Below are positions 8,045-15,168 of a stretch of DNA of 37,973 nucleotides, in pieces; position 1 is the first letter of the stretch, and each line of letters opens with the position of its first letter. The stretch lies in contig NZ_NRSJ01000049.1 of assembly GCF_016584085.1 (NCBI RefSeq), positions 1 to 37,973 on the forward strand, written 5' to 3'. Below the pieces are notes generated by a model. The model was not told the DNA's origin. It worked only from the letters and a program-made list of their open reading frames with translations, and ran no database searches. The translations under genes were made by a program, and so were the position numbers. The stretch is from Halochromatium glycolicum (lineage in GTDB: Bacteria > Pseudomonadota > Gammaproteobacteria > Chromatiales > Chromatiaceae).

Positions 8045-8608
8045 GTCCATCACGCCGACCTCGACTACGACCTGACCACCGGTGCACGCTTCCAGCCCAT
8101 CGAGATCATCCTGTCGATGCTGATCAAGTTCGCTGTCATCGCCGCGCTCGGGCCGCCGGTGGTCGCGGTGATCCTGTTCGAGGTCATCCTCAACGCGATG
8201 GCGATGTTCAACCACGCCAATATTGCCCTGCCGGGCCCGGTCGATCGCGTCCTGCGCTGGTTCGTCGTCACGCCAGATATGCATCGCGTGCATCATTCGA
8301 TCGAGGACGACGAGACCAACTCCAACTTTGGTTTCAATCTCTCCTGGTGGGACCGGCTGCTTGGCACCTACCGCGCGCAGCCGCGCGCTGGCCAGCAGGG
8401 CATGACCATCGGTATCCGCCAGCACCGCGAGCCCCAGCGCGTCGACCGCCTCGATGGCATGTTGTTGCTGCCCTTCGTCGGCCAAGTGACCGACTATGCG
8501 ATCAACCGGCGGCAATGGGCCGATGCGCCCGGGACGCCTGAGGCGACCGCAGCGAGTCAGAAGGGCACGGTCAGCGGGGCGAACGAGCAGGGGAATGCTG
8601 GCGCCTAG
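8045..8608 (+). pseudogene. Sterol desaturase / fatty acid hydroxylase family protein, N-terminus missing
   Basis: From VHHADLDYDLTTGARFQPIE onward the frame matches the C-terminal two thirds of the di-iron fatty acid hydroxylase superfamily. It has the histidine clusters VHHAD, FNHANI and MHRVHHS, with a hydrophobic segment (IEIILSMLIKFAVIAALGPP) between them. Full-length members begin with roughly 100 or more residues of membrane helices and a first histidine box, which are absent. Upstream, the frame back to the ATG at 7928 encodes a polar, arginine-rich, non-family sequence with no membrane segment. The gene therefore appears 5' truncated near 8045 and is probably inactive, although the remaining frame is intact for about 187 codons, which suggests a recent loss. 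Confidence 0.8.
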
Positions 8609-8650
8609 GCATCATCAGTTGCGGCGGCGCGTTCATGCCTGAGAGAGCGT

Positions 8651-9412
8651 TCACCGGTTCCGCCGGGAGCCGGTGGAAGGCGCCTCACAGTCGTCGCTAT
8701 CCCCGCACCCACAGCCGGCGCTCTGGATGATCGGGATGCTAATCGGTCCGTTGGCGGGCGTTTGCGGCGCCCCGCTGCGACCACTGGCTTGCCATTCCCG
8801 CCAAGCTTCCCGGATGACACCCGTAGCGGAGAGCAGGAACAAGACGGCGATGGCCAGACCCACCAGGACGTCCGGCCACAGGCTATTCGTCAGCGCGACG
8901 AGGCCGGCAGCGACGATCACGCTACTGTTAGCCACCAAGTCATTACGCGAGCAGAGCCAGGTCGAGCGCATGTTCAGATCGTCGGCGCGGTGCCGATACA
9001 GCAGTGCGAAGCAGATACCATTGGCCAGTAGCGCGAGCGCGCCGACGCTGCCCATCCAGTCGGCCGCAGGCATCTCTTGCAGCAGCAGCTTGCGCACGGC
9101 ATCGGCAATGACGAGCAGGCCGAACAGCAGCATGAATCCGCCCTTGAATAGCGCCGCCCCGGCGCGGGCGCGGGCGCTACGGTGCAGGACGAATAGGGTC
9201 AGGGCATAGACGGAGGCATCGCCAAACATGTCGAGCGAGTCGCCAAGTAGTGCGGTCGAGTTGGCGATCCAGCCGGCGCTGAACTCGACGACGAACATCA
9301 CGGCATTGATCGCTAGGACGAGATAGAGCACTTGGCTCTGCTCGGCGCGCAGTCGCGCGAGCTCGCCGGTCTTGTTTTCGCAGCAGCTGTCCACGATACG
9401 GTCCTCATGCAT
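8651..9412 (-). CDS. Cation diffusion facilitator (CDF) family metal exporter
   Basis: 253 residues with about five to six membrane helices. CDF metal-site signatures are present: ALLGDSLDMFGDA in helix 2 and CSRNDLVANSSVIVAAG in helix 5, the paired Asp/Asn sites of this subfamily. The N-terminus (VDSCCENKTGE) and C-terminal tail (SAGCGCGDSDDCEAP) are cysteine-rich, suggesting binding of a soft metal such as Cd, Pb, Zn or Hg. The typical cytosolic CDF domain is missing; the protein ends soon after the last helix, as in short CDF-like transporters. It is transcribed divergently from a MerR-family regulator through a promoter with a 19-bp spacer, so it is very likely metal-induced. Which metal is exported cannot be read from the sequence. 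Confidence 0.87.
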   Translation of the reverse strand: MHEDRIVDSCCENKTGELARLRAEQSQVLYLVLAINAVMFVVEFSAGWIANSTALLGDSLDMFGDASVYALTLFVLHRSARARAGAALFKGGFMLLFGLLVIADAVRKLLLQEMPAADWMGSVGALALLANGICFALLYRHRADDLNMRSTWLCSRNDLVANSSVIVAAGLVALTNSLWPDVLVGLAIAVLFLLSATGVIREAWREWQASGRSGAPQTPANGPISIPIIQSAGCGCGDSDDCEAPSTGSRRNR

Positions 9413-9427
9413 TCTGCCGTTGACGGG

Positions 9428-9458
9428 AGCATGAGGGTTATAGCCACTATAGAGTCAA
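9428..9458 (-). promoter_or_regulatory. MerR-type promoter/operator of the CDF gene
   Basis: On the minus strand a -35 box TTGACT (9458-9453) is followed by exactly 19 bases and a -10-like CATGCT (9433-9428). The spacer carries the dyad CTATAGTGGCTATA. An elongated spacer filled by a dyad is the hallmark of MerR-activated promoters, and TTGACTCTATAGT closely resembles the known CadR/PbrR-controlled promoters. The transcript would start about 10 bases before the CDF ATG at 9412, giving a near-leaderless mRNA. The divergent merR ATG is at 9464, just beyond the -35 box, so the regulator probably autoregulates. Confidence 0.85.
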
Positions 9459-9463
9459 AGGCC

Positions 9464-9865
9464 ATGAACCAGGTCGCCTTCACCATCGGCCAACTGGCGC
9501 GCTCCACTGACACCAAGGCCGTGACCATCCGCTACTACGAGCAGATTGGCCTGCTGCCCGCCGTGCCACGCAACAGCTCCGGCTACCGGGTGTACTCCGA
9601 AGCGGAACGCGATCGCCTGCTGTTCATCCGCCGTGGCCGCGCCTTGGGCTTCAGTCTCGATGACGTGCGCGAGCTGCTGGAGCTGGCCGACCACCGTCAG
9701 GCCTCCTGTGCCGCCGTCGATGCCAAGGTCGAAGCGCACTTGGAACAGGTCCGAGAGCGCCTTCGCGATCTGCAAGGGCTCGAGCAGGAGCTACAACGTC
9801 TGCTGTCTTGCTGCCAGGGCGGCGTGATCGAGGAGTGCCGGATCATCGATTCACTGAGCCGATAG
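9464..9865 (+). CDS. MerR-family heavy-metal-responsive regulator (CadR/PbrR type)
   Basis: 133 residues. The winged-helix MerR start is FTIGQLARSTDTKAVTIRYY then EQIGLLP (about 6-32), with the wing SSGYRVYSEAERDRLLFIRRGRALGFSLDDV. A dimerisation helix follows (about 85-114). Cysteines at 82, 116, 117 and 125 match the three-cysteine pattern used by CadR/PbrR to bind Cd(II) or Pb(II). The ATG at 9464 is chosen because the domain begins right there; the frame is open further upstream but would run through the promoter. It should repress and, with metal, activate the divergent CDF gene by untwisting the 19-bp spacer. Confidence 0.92.
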   Translation: MNQVAFTIGQLARSTDTKAVTIRYYEQIGLLPAVPRNSSGYRVYSEAERDRLLFIRRGRALGFSLDDVRELLELADHRQASCAAVDAKVEAHLEQVRERLRDLQGLEQELQRLLSCCQGGVIEECRIIDSLSR

Positions 9866-10544
9866 ATTGCGACTGGATGCTCTTCCGTGCCTCACCCGCA
9901 TGACGAGGTCCGCAGGGCCCGCCAAGGCCGCTGATGGGATGCCTTGATCGCGACCTCGCTCATCGGGCTGTTCGCGATCGATGTCCGCCGCCGGTCGACT
10001 CGGGTCCGCCACGGGGGGCGGCTTGATATTGGTCAAGCCCAGCTGTTGTTTCCCGCCGTGATCCGCGAACCACCGCCAAGATTCGCAGCCAATCATCCAC
10101 CGGTGAAATGAAGATTGGGTGGCATAGAGCGGCAGCAGCGCCTTGAGCGCATGCAGGTTGTCACCGTGGATGATCAGATTGTCGTCGAGCCTCGGCTTGC
10201 CGATGGAGCGCTCTGGGCGCGGCGCTAGCGGCCGATGCGGCACCGCGAGGTGATGGTTGTAGACGAATTCTTTGCCCTTGAAGAAGAGTTCCGGCATGGT
10301 GAGGCTCGGGTCAGCGGAGGTTTCGCGCGAGCCGGCGCCAGCGCAGGAAACAGGGTTACGGCTTTCATCGGGTGGCGGGCGGCGAGCCCACAGCCCAAGT
10401 CGATTGTCCTACCAGGCTAGCCGTTTCGTACAGAACGGACGCTGGGCTGCTGGCGGTTGATCGATCTGGAGTCTCAAGGCAAGCCCGTGTCATCGACCAG
10501 CAGGTGCGGGCCAAAGCCGGCGCGCTGCCCGAGCGAAAGTGTCG
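9866..10544. other. Degenerate stretch with a methyltransferase scar
   Basis: About 680 bases with no intact gene. The recognisable part is the N-terminus of a DNA methyltransferase at 10121-10297 (minus), listed separately. The rest (9870-10120 and 10300-10544) has open frames in several directions but no domain I recognise; a minus-strand run ending VDDTGLP with a stop near 10470 could be transposase debris. I see no RNA gene and no clear terminator. Confidence 0.4.
10121..10297 (-). pseudogene. N-terminal fragment of a site-specific adenine DNA methyltransferase (Mod-like)
   Basis: The first 59 codons, from an ATG at 10297, read MPELFFKGKEFVYNHHLAVP ... PRLDDNLIIHGDNLHALKAL ... PLYA. This is the characteristic start of type III Mod-like adenine methyltransferases, where the catalytic DPPY motif follows shortly after. 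Here homology stops at about 10121, before any DPPY, and the frame continues as unrelated sequence to a stop at 9851. No restriction partner is nearby. It is a broken gene, cut by a deletion or insertion. Confidence 0.75.
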
Positions 10545-11021
10545 TCAGGACGCGCCGGTCTCTTTAGCCGCCTCGATGGCCCGTTGGTTGGCCTCAAAGC
10601 CGCCCTTGGCCTTCCACCCGACCAGACCATCTTGGAGGATGCGGACATTGTCCCAGCCCAGCAGGCGCAGAGCGAAGCCGGCCTGGGCCGATAGCGAGCC
10701 GGTGTTGCAGTAGATGATCACAGGCTGATCGCGTGGGATCTCGTCGCGCCGTGCCACGACCTCGCGCCATTCAATGTTGGTGGCTCCCGGGATGTGATCG
10801 GCCTCGAACTGCGCTGCATCGCGGGCATCGATGACCAAGATGTTGGGCCAGTCCTCGGCCGGGATCTGCTCGGGCAGCATCACGCTCGAGCCGTATTCGG
10901 TGAAGTCCAGGTACGCTTCCATGGCCTCGGCCAGGGCCGAGCGGTCATCGGCTTGGAGCGGGGCGGCCAGTAGTGAGAGGGCTACGCACGCGCAGGCGAT
11001 GAGGAGAAGGTTTTTCATCAT
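10545..11021 (-). CDS. Periplasmic rhodanese-domain sulfurtransferase
   Basis: 158 residues from the first of two adjacent ATGs (11021 and 11018); GGAG lies about 11 bases upstream. Residues 1-24 form a signal peptide (KNLLLIACACVALSLLAAPL, then QA-DD), so the protein is exported. A single rhodanese domain follows with ILVIDARDAAQFEADHIPGA and the active-site loop CNTGSLSAQ (catalytic Cys105). Such enzymes carry sulfur as a cysteine persulfide; in sulfur-oxidising bacteria exported rhodaneses are linked to thiosulfate or polysulfide handling, which is inference here. Its neighbours are degenerate DNA, so no operon partner is evident. Confidence 0.88.
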   Translation of the reverse strand: MMKNLLLIACACVALSLLAAPLQADDRSALAEAMEAYLDFTEYGSSVMLPEQIPAEDWPNILVIDARDAAQFEADHIPGATNIEWREVVARRDEIPRDQPVIIYCNTGSLSAQAGFALRLLGWDNVRILQDGLVGWKAKGGFEANQRAIEAAKETGAS

Positions 11022-11177
11022 GCTGTTTGTGACTCCAGTGGTGAGGATGGCGGCGCTGCAGTGGCCTCGAGGCATCAAGGTCGCGATCGCACCGAGGCAG
11101 GGCTTAGGCGATTTTTGTCAAGGCTCATACCGCCTTGCTGGTCTTTTCGCTCGCCTTCTTCGTCGCGCCGCCGGTCA

Positions 11178-11192
11178 CATAGCCCGGCTATG
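11178..11192. repeat. Tight palindrome (CATAGCC-C-GGCTATG)
   Basis: A perfect 7-bp inverted repeat around one base, flanked by further GC-rich complementary bases (GCCGG left, CCGGC right). It lies within a roughly 150-base intergenic segment whose composition differs from the coding DNA. It may be part of a dispersed intergenic repeat family; I see only one copy in this window. Function unknown. Confidence 0.4.
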
Positions 11193-11506
11193 CTCCCGGC
11201 GACGCTCCTCGAAGGCAAACGAAAATCCTGCGCAATTCGGTACGAGCTTTTCCGGCAATCGCCTTAAGGTCGTCTCCGCGCCCATTGTCGGGTCGAGCGG
11301 GCTGTGCGCGATAACCTTCAACCCAATCGTTGATCATGCGGTTGAGATCTGTCAACCTCGCTGGCGGCCAAGCAACCCGAGGTCGCCAGCGCCGTCAACA
11401 CCGCCAATGATGCGGGCTGCAACCGGATCGAGAGTGATATCCCGCGTCACGAGACGATGAGCCCGCTCAGCGACGGTCACTGGGCCAATGAGCGCGAGGC
11501 GCGCGG

Positions 11507-11606
11507 GTGATCTCCCTCGACCATAACGCCAGCGCGCCACTCGCGCCGGAGGGAGGTCGTCACGGCGATGCAGGTGGCCTTGCGTGAAGGCTTCGGCAAC
11601 GACCAG
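11507..11606 (+). pseudogene. Frameshifted N-terminal fragment of a cysteine desulfurase (NifS/IscS-like)
   Basis: A GTG at 11507 opens MISLDHNASAPLAPE, matching the YLDHNATTPLxP start of class V cysteine desulfurases. After the Glu codon the frame breaks, and the next frame reads VVTAMQVALREGFGN, matching the following family segment (EVVEAMLPYLxxxFGN). The break coincides with a tandem GGAG-GGAG at 11548-11555; removing one 4-base copy restores the frame. Homology ends near 11606 and the lysine and cysteine catalytic regions are absent, so only about 33 codons remain. The PLP enzyme gene starts 30 bases later. Confidence 0.65.
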
Positions 11607-11635
11607 ACGATAAGCCTCACCGAGGAGATCCCGCG

Positions 11636-12844
11636 ATGCCCACGACACCTGAGCAAAGTCTCGCCACCCGTTGCGTCCACGCCGGCGAGGCCGCCGATGC
11701 CCACGGCAGCCCGCACACGCCGATCTACAGCACCAGCACCTTCGCCTTCCCGTCCACCGCGGCGATCCTCGATGTCGTCGAGGACCGCGCCAGCGGCAGT
11801 CTCTATACCCGCTATGGCCTGAACCCGACGATCCAGGCGCTGGAGGCCAAGCTCGCCGCGATCGAGGGCGCCGAGGCCGCGCTCGCCTTCGCCTCCGGCA
11901 TGGCCGCCGAGGCGGCGGTGTTCCTGGCGCATGGGCGCGATGGCATCGTCTGCATCGGCGATGCCTACGGCGGCACGCTCGAGCTGCTGGCGGATCAGCT
12001 ACCGCTGCTCGGCATCCCGACTCACCTCTTGATCGGCGCCGAGCTGGACCAGCTCGACGAGCGGCTCGCCAGTCTGTCCGTGAACGCCGGTCGGCTGGTG
12101 TTCCTGGAGACGCCGACCAACCCGGCGCTCGAGGTCTTCGACATCGCCGCCATTGCCGAGCGGGCCCATGCCCAAGGCGCGCGGCTGGTGGTCGACAACA
12201 CCTTCGCCTCGCCGGTGAACCAGCAGCCGCTCGCGCTCGGCGCCGACCTGGTAGTGCACAGTGCCACCAAATACCTCGGCGGCCACAGCGACCTGACCGC
12301 CGGCGCGTTGATGGGCTCAGCCGAGCTGATCGGCGCGGTCGCGGGCTGGCGCAAGAACCTGGGCACCACCCCAGCGCCTGAGACCGCGGCGCTGCTCGCG
12401 CGCAGTCTGCGTACCCTGCCGGTGCGGGTGCAGGCGCAGAACGCCTCGGCGCTGGCCATCGCCGAGGCCATGCAGGCGCATCCGCGGGTCGCGCGCGTGC
12501 TGCATCCGGGACTCGCATCCTTCCCCGGGCACGCGTTGGCGGCGCGACAGATGAGCGGCTTCGGCGGCATGCTGACGTTAGAGGTTACCGCCGAGGGTGC
12601 TGATCCGGCGGCGGCTGCCGCAGCGGTGGTAGATCGGCTCAAGCTGTTTACGCTCGCGCCCAGCCTGGGCGGTGTCGAGAGCCTGGTCACTCAGCCTTGC
12701 ACCACGACCCATCACGATCTGACACTCGAGGAGCGCCAGCGGCGCGGCATCAGTGATGCGATGATCCGCCTCTCGATCGGGCTCGAGGACCCCGCCGAGC
12801 TGATTGCCGATCTGGAGCAGGCGCTGGCTGGTGCCGCCGGGTGA
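11636..12844 (+). CDS. Cystathionine gamma-synthase / O-acyl-homoserine sulfhydrylase family PLP enzyme
   Basis: 402 residues, the usual length of the Cys/Met-metabolism PLP family. Visible signatures: SLYTRYGLNPT (phosphate contacts), GDAYGGT (the tyrosine stacking on PLP), VVDNTFASPVNQQPLALGAD (the Asp pairing with the pyridine nitrogen), HSATKYLGGHSDLTAG (the Schiff-base lysine), and RLSIGLEDPAELIADL (carboxylate-binding Arg). GAGGAG lies 7 bases before the ATG. The reaction is gamma-replacement or gamma/beta-elimination on homoserine or cysteine derivatives; motifs alone do not separate cystathionine gamma-synthase, O-succinylhomoserine sulfhydrylase and cystathionine/methionine gamma-lyase. 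It precedes arsM by 136 bases on the same strand, so a joint transcript supplying sulfur metabolites is possible. Confidence 0.9.
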   Translation: MPTTPEQSLATRCVHAGEAADAHGSPHTPIYSTSTFAFPSTAAILDVVEDRASGSLYTRYGLNPTIQALEAKLAAIEGAEAALAFASGMAAEAAVFLAHGRDGIVCIGDAYGGTLELLADQLPLLGIPTHLLIGAELDQLDERLASLSVNAGRLVFLETPTNPALEVFDIAAIAERAHAQGARLVVDNTFASPVNQQPLALGADLVVHSATKYLGGHSDLTAGALMGSAELIGAVAGWRKNLGTTPAPETAALLARSLRTLPVRVQAQNASALAIAEAMQAHPRVARVLHPGLASFPGHALAARQMSGFGGMLTLEVTAEGADPAAAAAAVVDRLKLFTLAPSLGGVESLVTQPCTTTHHDLTLEERQRRGISDAMIRLSIGLEDPAELIADLEQALAGAAG

Positions 12845-12980
12845 GAGGCTACCGACTAGCTTGCTAGGTGCGTCAAACGCACGTTTCAGGAGGCCATCGG
12901 GCCCAGCAACGATGACGCGGTTCAGCGTCGCCGAGTCAGCCCCATCTTGATGAGACCAGCCGCTTGATGAGTCATCGCCA

Positions 12981-14042
12981 ATGAGCAATCACCAGAGTAT
13001 CCATGATCAGGTCCAACGCTACTACGGCGAGACCTTGACCCGCAGTGCCGATCTGCGAACCGACGCCTGCTGCGACGGCGCCGCGGTGCCCGCGGCACTG
13101 AAGCCACTGCTTGCCGAGATCCATCCCGAGGTCAGCGAGCGGTATTTCGGCTGTGGTCTGGTCGCGCCCGATGCCCTGGAGGGGCTGCGGGTGCTGGATC
13201 TGGGCTGCGGTGCCGGACGCGATGTCTACCTGCTCTCACGACTGGTCGGTGAGCAGGGGGAGGTGGTCGGCGTCGACATGACCCCTGCGCAGCTGGCGGT
13301 CGCCGAGCGGCACCGGGCCTATCACGCTGAGCGCTATGGCTATGGGCGCTCCAATGTGCGCTTCGTCGAAGGGCGGATCGAGGCGCTCGGCGCTCTCGGG
13401 CTGCCCGCCGCCGGCTTCGACCTGATCGTCTCCAACTGCGTGCTCAACCTGTCACCGGATAAAGCCGCCGTACTCGCCGGCGCCTATGAGCTATTGGCCC
13501 CGGGTGGCGAGCTCTATTTTGCCGATGTCTATGGCGACCGCCGTCTGCCGGCCGCGTTGGCCGAGGACCCGGTGCTCTATGGGGAATGCCTTGCCGGTGC
13601 CCTTTACTGGGCCGATTTCCTCGCACTCGCGCGCGCCGCCGGCTTTAGCGCTCCGCGGCTCCTAGAGGCGCGGCCGTTGGCCATCGAAGACGTCCAGGTA
13701 GCGGACAAGGTCGCGCCCGCGCGCTTCTGCTCAGCGACCTATCGGCTGTTCAAGGTCGACGGGTGCGATGGCGGTGCTGCGGACGATGGCTACACGCTGA
13801 CCTACCGCGGCAGCGTGCCGCAGGCGCCCGAGGTCTGGACCTTGGATCGCGACTGGCGCTTCCGAACCGGGCAGCCGGTGGCCGTCTCCAGCCATATCGA
13901 GCGCATCCTGCGAGCGTCGCGGTTCGCGCGGCATTTCGCGTTCGACGCTGGGGGTGGCGACCCTCACGAGGACGTTCTGGCTGCGAGCGATCCCAACCCG
14001 TTCGCGACCGCCGTTGCCTGTCAGTCGGCCTCATGCTGCTGA
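12981..14042 (+). CDS. arsM: Arsenite S-adenosylmethionine methyltransferase ArsM
   Basis: 353 residues. It methylates As(III) with S-adenosylmethionine in the cytoplasm. The SAM-binding motif I is VLDLGCGAGRDVYLLSRLVG (71-90), followed by VVGVDMTPAQL (about 95-105). Conserved ArsM cysteines are present: C30/C31 (TDACCDG), C58 (YFGCGL), C153 (SNCVLNLSPDK) and C203 (GECLAGALYW), the last two being the core arsenic-binding pair. The C-terminus ends in SASCC, an extra vicinal cysteine pair typical of many ArsM proteins. No arsenic operon partner (arsB, acr3, arsC) is in the window. The ArsR protein at 7127-7828 is 5 kb away and carries a rhodanese domain, so it need not control this gene. Confidence 0.95.
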   Translation: MSNHQSIHDQVQRYYGETLTRSADLRTDACCDGAAVPAALKPLLAEIHPEVSERYFGCGLVAPDALEGLRVLDLGCGAGRDVYLLSRLVGEQGEVVGVDMTPAQLAVAERHRAYHAERYGYGRSNVRFVEGRIEALGALGLPAAGFDLIVSNCVLNLSPDKAAVLAGAYELLAPGGELYFADVYGDRRLPAALAEDPVLYGECLAGALYWADFLALARAAGFSAPRLLEARPLAIEDVQVADKVAPARFCSATYRLFKVDGCDGGAADDGYTLTYRGSVPQAPEVWTLDRDWRFRTGQPVAVSSHIERILRASRFARHFAFDAGGGDPHEDVLAASDPNPFATAVACQSASCC

Positions 14043-14107
14043 TCGCATCCGTCAGCCGCTCCCTCATCAGCCGGCCCGATGATTGTTGACCGGGCCTTCT
14101 GACTCGG

Positions 14108-14260
14108 CTTTATTGCGATGTCATCGACCACCTCAGCTTGGGGAAGGCCGCCTCCACAGACCCGCTCAGCGCCAACGGGATGCGCATCCTGTCCGCCGCG
14201 CCGCGCGAGGATGGACACTTTGCCTACCTTTTCCAGAAGGTGATAGGCGGAGTAAGCTAA
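14108..14260 (+). pseudogene. Unidentified C-terminal coding remnant
   Basis: An open plus frame of 50 codons ending at TAA (14258-14260) reads YCDVIDHLSLGKAAS ... GMRILSAAPREDGHFAYLF, then QKVIGGVS. It has the composition of a real protein tail and no start codon or ribosome-binding site, so it looks like the end of a lost gene. I do not recognise the family. It ends 18 bases before the MITE target duplication. Confidence 0.35.
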
Positions 14261-14283
14261 TCGCCCAAGCGTACAGGGTTAAA

Positions 14284-14519
14284 CCTAGAAACCGCAGTTG
14301 ACCGCTTCCCGAATCATGCAACCTCCTGAAGTAAAAAGACTTCTGGCGCTTTTTGCGGCGTACCCAAGGGTGATGGCCGCTACGACCACCAGTGCACGCC
14401 CCGCGCGGCGCCCAGCGTTGTTACAACTCGTTGGAAGAGAATGACTATTCCGCCTCGTTGTGCCTCGCTGTGCACCACGCGGGACGCACCCTGGCGGCCG
14501 TCCAACTGCGGTTTCTAGG
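14284..14519. mobile_element. 236-bp MITE with perfect 17-bp terminal inverted repeats
   Basis: CCTAGAAACCGCAGTTG (14284-14300) and CAACTGCGGTTTCTAGG (14503-14519) are exact inverted repeats. They are flanked by a perfect 5-bp direct repeat TTAAA (14279-14283 and 14520-14524), the target-site duplication. The interior has no transposase frame, so it is a miniature element mobilised in trans. Ends beginning CC and a 4-5 bp duplication are properties I associate with IS1380-family elements; that assignment is tentative. The right end abuts the ribosome-binding site (GGAGG at 14525-14529) of the Uma2 gene, so the insertion has separated that gene from its original promoter and may now provide one. 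Confidence 0.85.
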
Positions 14520-14533
14520 TTAAAGGAGGCACC

Positions 14534-15097
14534 ATGGAGGCCCTCAAGCTCGCCACTGTCGATGAGCTGCTGCTGAGCCCGGACGAGCATGTCGAGCTGA
14601 TCAACGGCGAGATCGTTCGCCGCCCGATGACTCGGCCCTTCCACGCGCGCGCCCAGGGGAACACGCGGGAAGAGCTCGGACCCTTCAATCGCCGTGCCGG
14701 GCCGGATGGCTGGTGGATCCTCACCGAGGCGAGTGTGGTCTATGAGCCTCACGAATGCCCGGCGCACGACTTGGCCGGCTGGCGGAAGTCGCGGTTGACA
14801 ACCTTGCCGAGCGGCCTGATCGATCTGCCACCCGATTGGGTGTGTGAGATCGTTTCACCGGGACACGAGCGCAAGGACACGCAGCAGATCCCGCTGCTGC
14901 TCCAACGCCACCAAGTATCCTACTACTGGCTGATCTGGCCGGAGGAGCGCAAGCTGGTCGCCCATCGGCTGGACGCAGGCTGCTATCGCGTGATTGCCAC
15001 GTTGGACCATCGACGCGTCGCCCGCGTGCCGCCCTTCGATGAGATCGCGTTGGACCTGGGCTACATCCTGGCCGAGGCCCCCGAGTCAGGGCGGTGA
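14534..15097 (+). CDS. Uma2-family (DUF820) restriction-endonuclease-like protein
   Basis: 187 residues. The fold is PD-(D/E)XK-like: VELINGEIVRRPM near the N-terminus supplies the first acidic residue, PPDWVCEIVSPGHERKDTQQ (about 96-115) gives the Asp/Glu pair and basic residue of the family, and YYWLIWPEERKLVAHRL follows. The typical DxLR start motif and the internal P-DLxxV strand are less clear, so some drift is possible. GGAGG lies 4 bases before the ATG. The family is widespread and often transposon-linked; the biological function is unknown. A MITE ends immediately upstream of the ribosome-binding site. Confidence 0.82.
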   Translation: MEALKLATVDELLLSPDEHVELINGEIVRRPMTRPFHARAQGNTREELGPFNRRAGPDGWWILTEASVVYEPHECPAHDLAGWRKSRLTTLPSGLIDLPPDWVCEIVSPGHERKDTQQIPLLLQRHQVSYYWLIWPEERKLVAHRLDAGCYRVIATLDHRRVARVPPFDEIALDLGYILAEAPESGR

Positions 15098-15168
15098 GTA
15101 AGCGGAGGAGACAGCGACGCGCAATCGTCGCGCGAGCTTTATGGATGGGCGCGATCAGCCTGTTTTCA

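Larger units (their letters stand above)
11022..11635. other. Gene-free stretch with a palindrome and a cysteine desulfurase relic
   Basis: About 610 bases between the divergent rhodanese and PLP-enzyme genes. It holds a palindrome (11178-11192) in a mixed AT/GC segment at about 11100-11270, and the frameshifted start of a cysteine desulfurase at 11507-11606, both listed separately. The part at 11280-11500 has an open plus frame ending at a stop at 11508-11510 that I cannot assign. Confidence 0.4.

Noticed and set aside
11352..12518. 388-codon minus-strand frame opposite the PLP enzyme
   Set aside because: Low-complexity Arg/Ala/Pro composition; the plus strand encodes an intact PLP enzyme.
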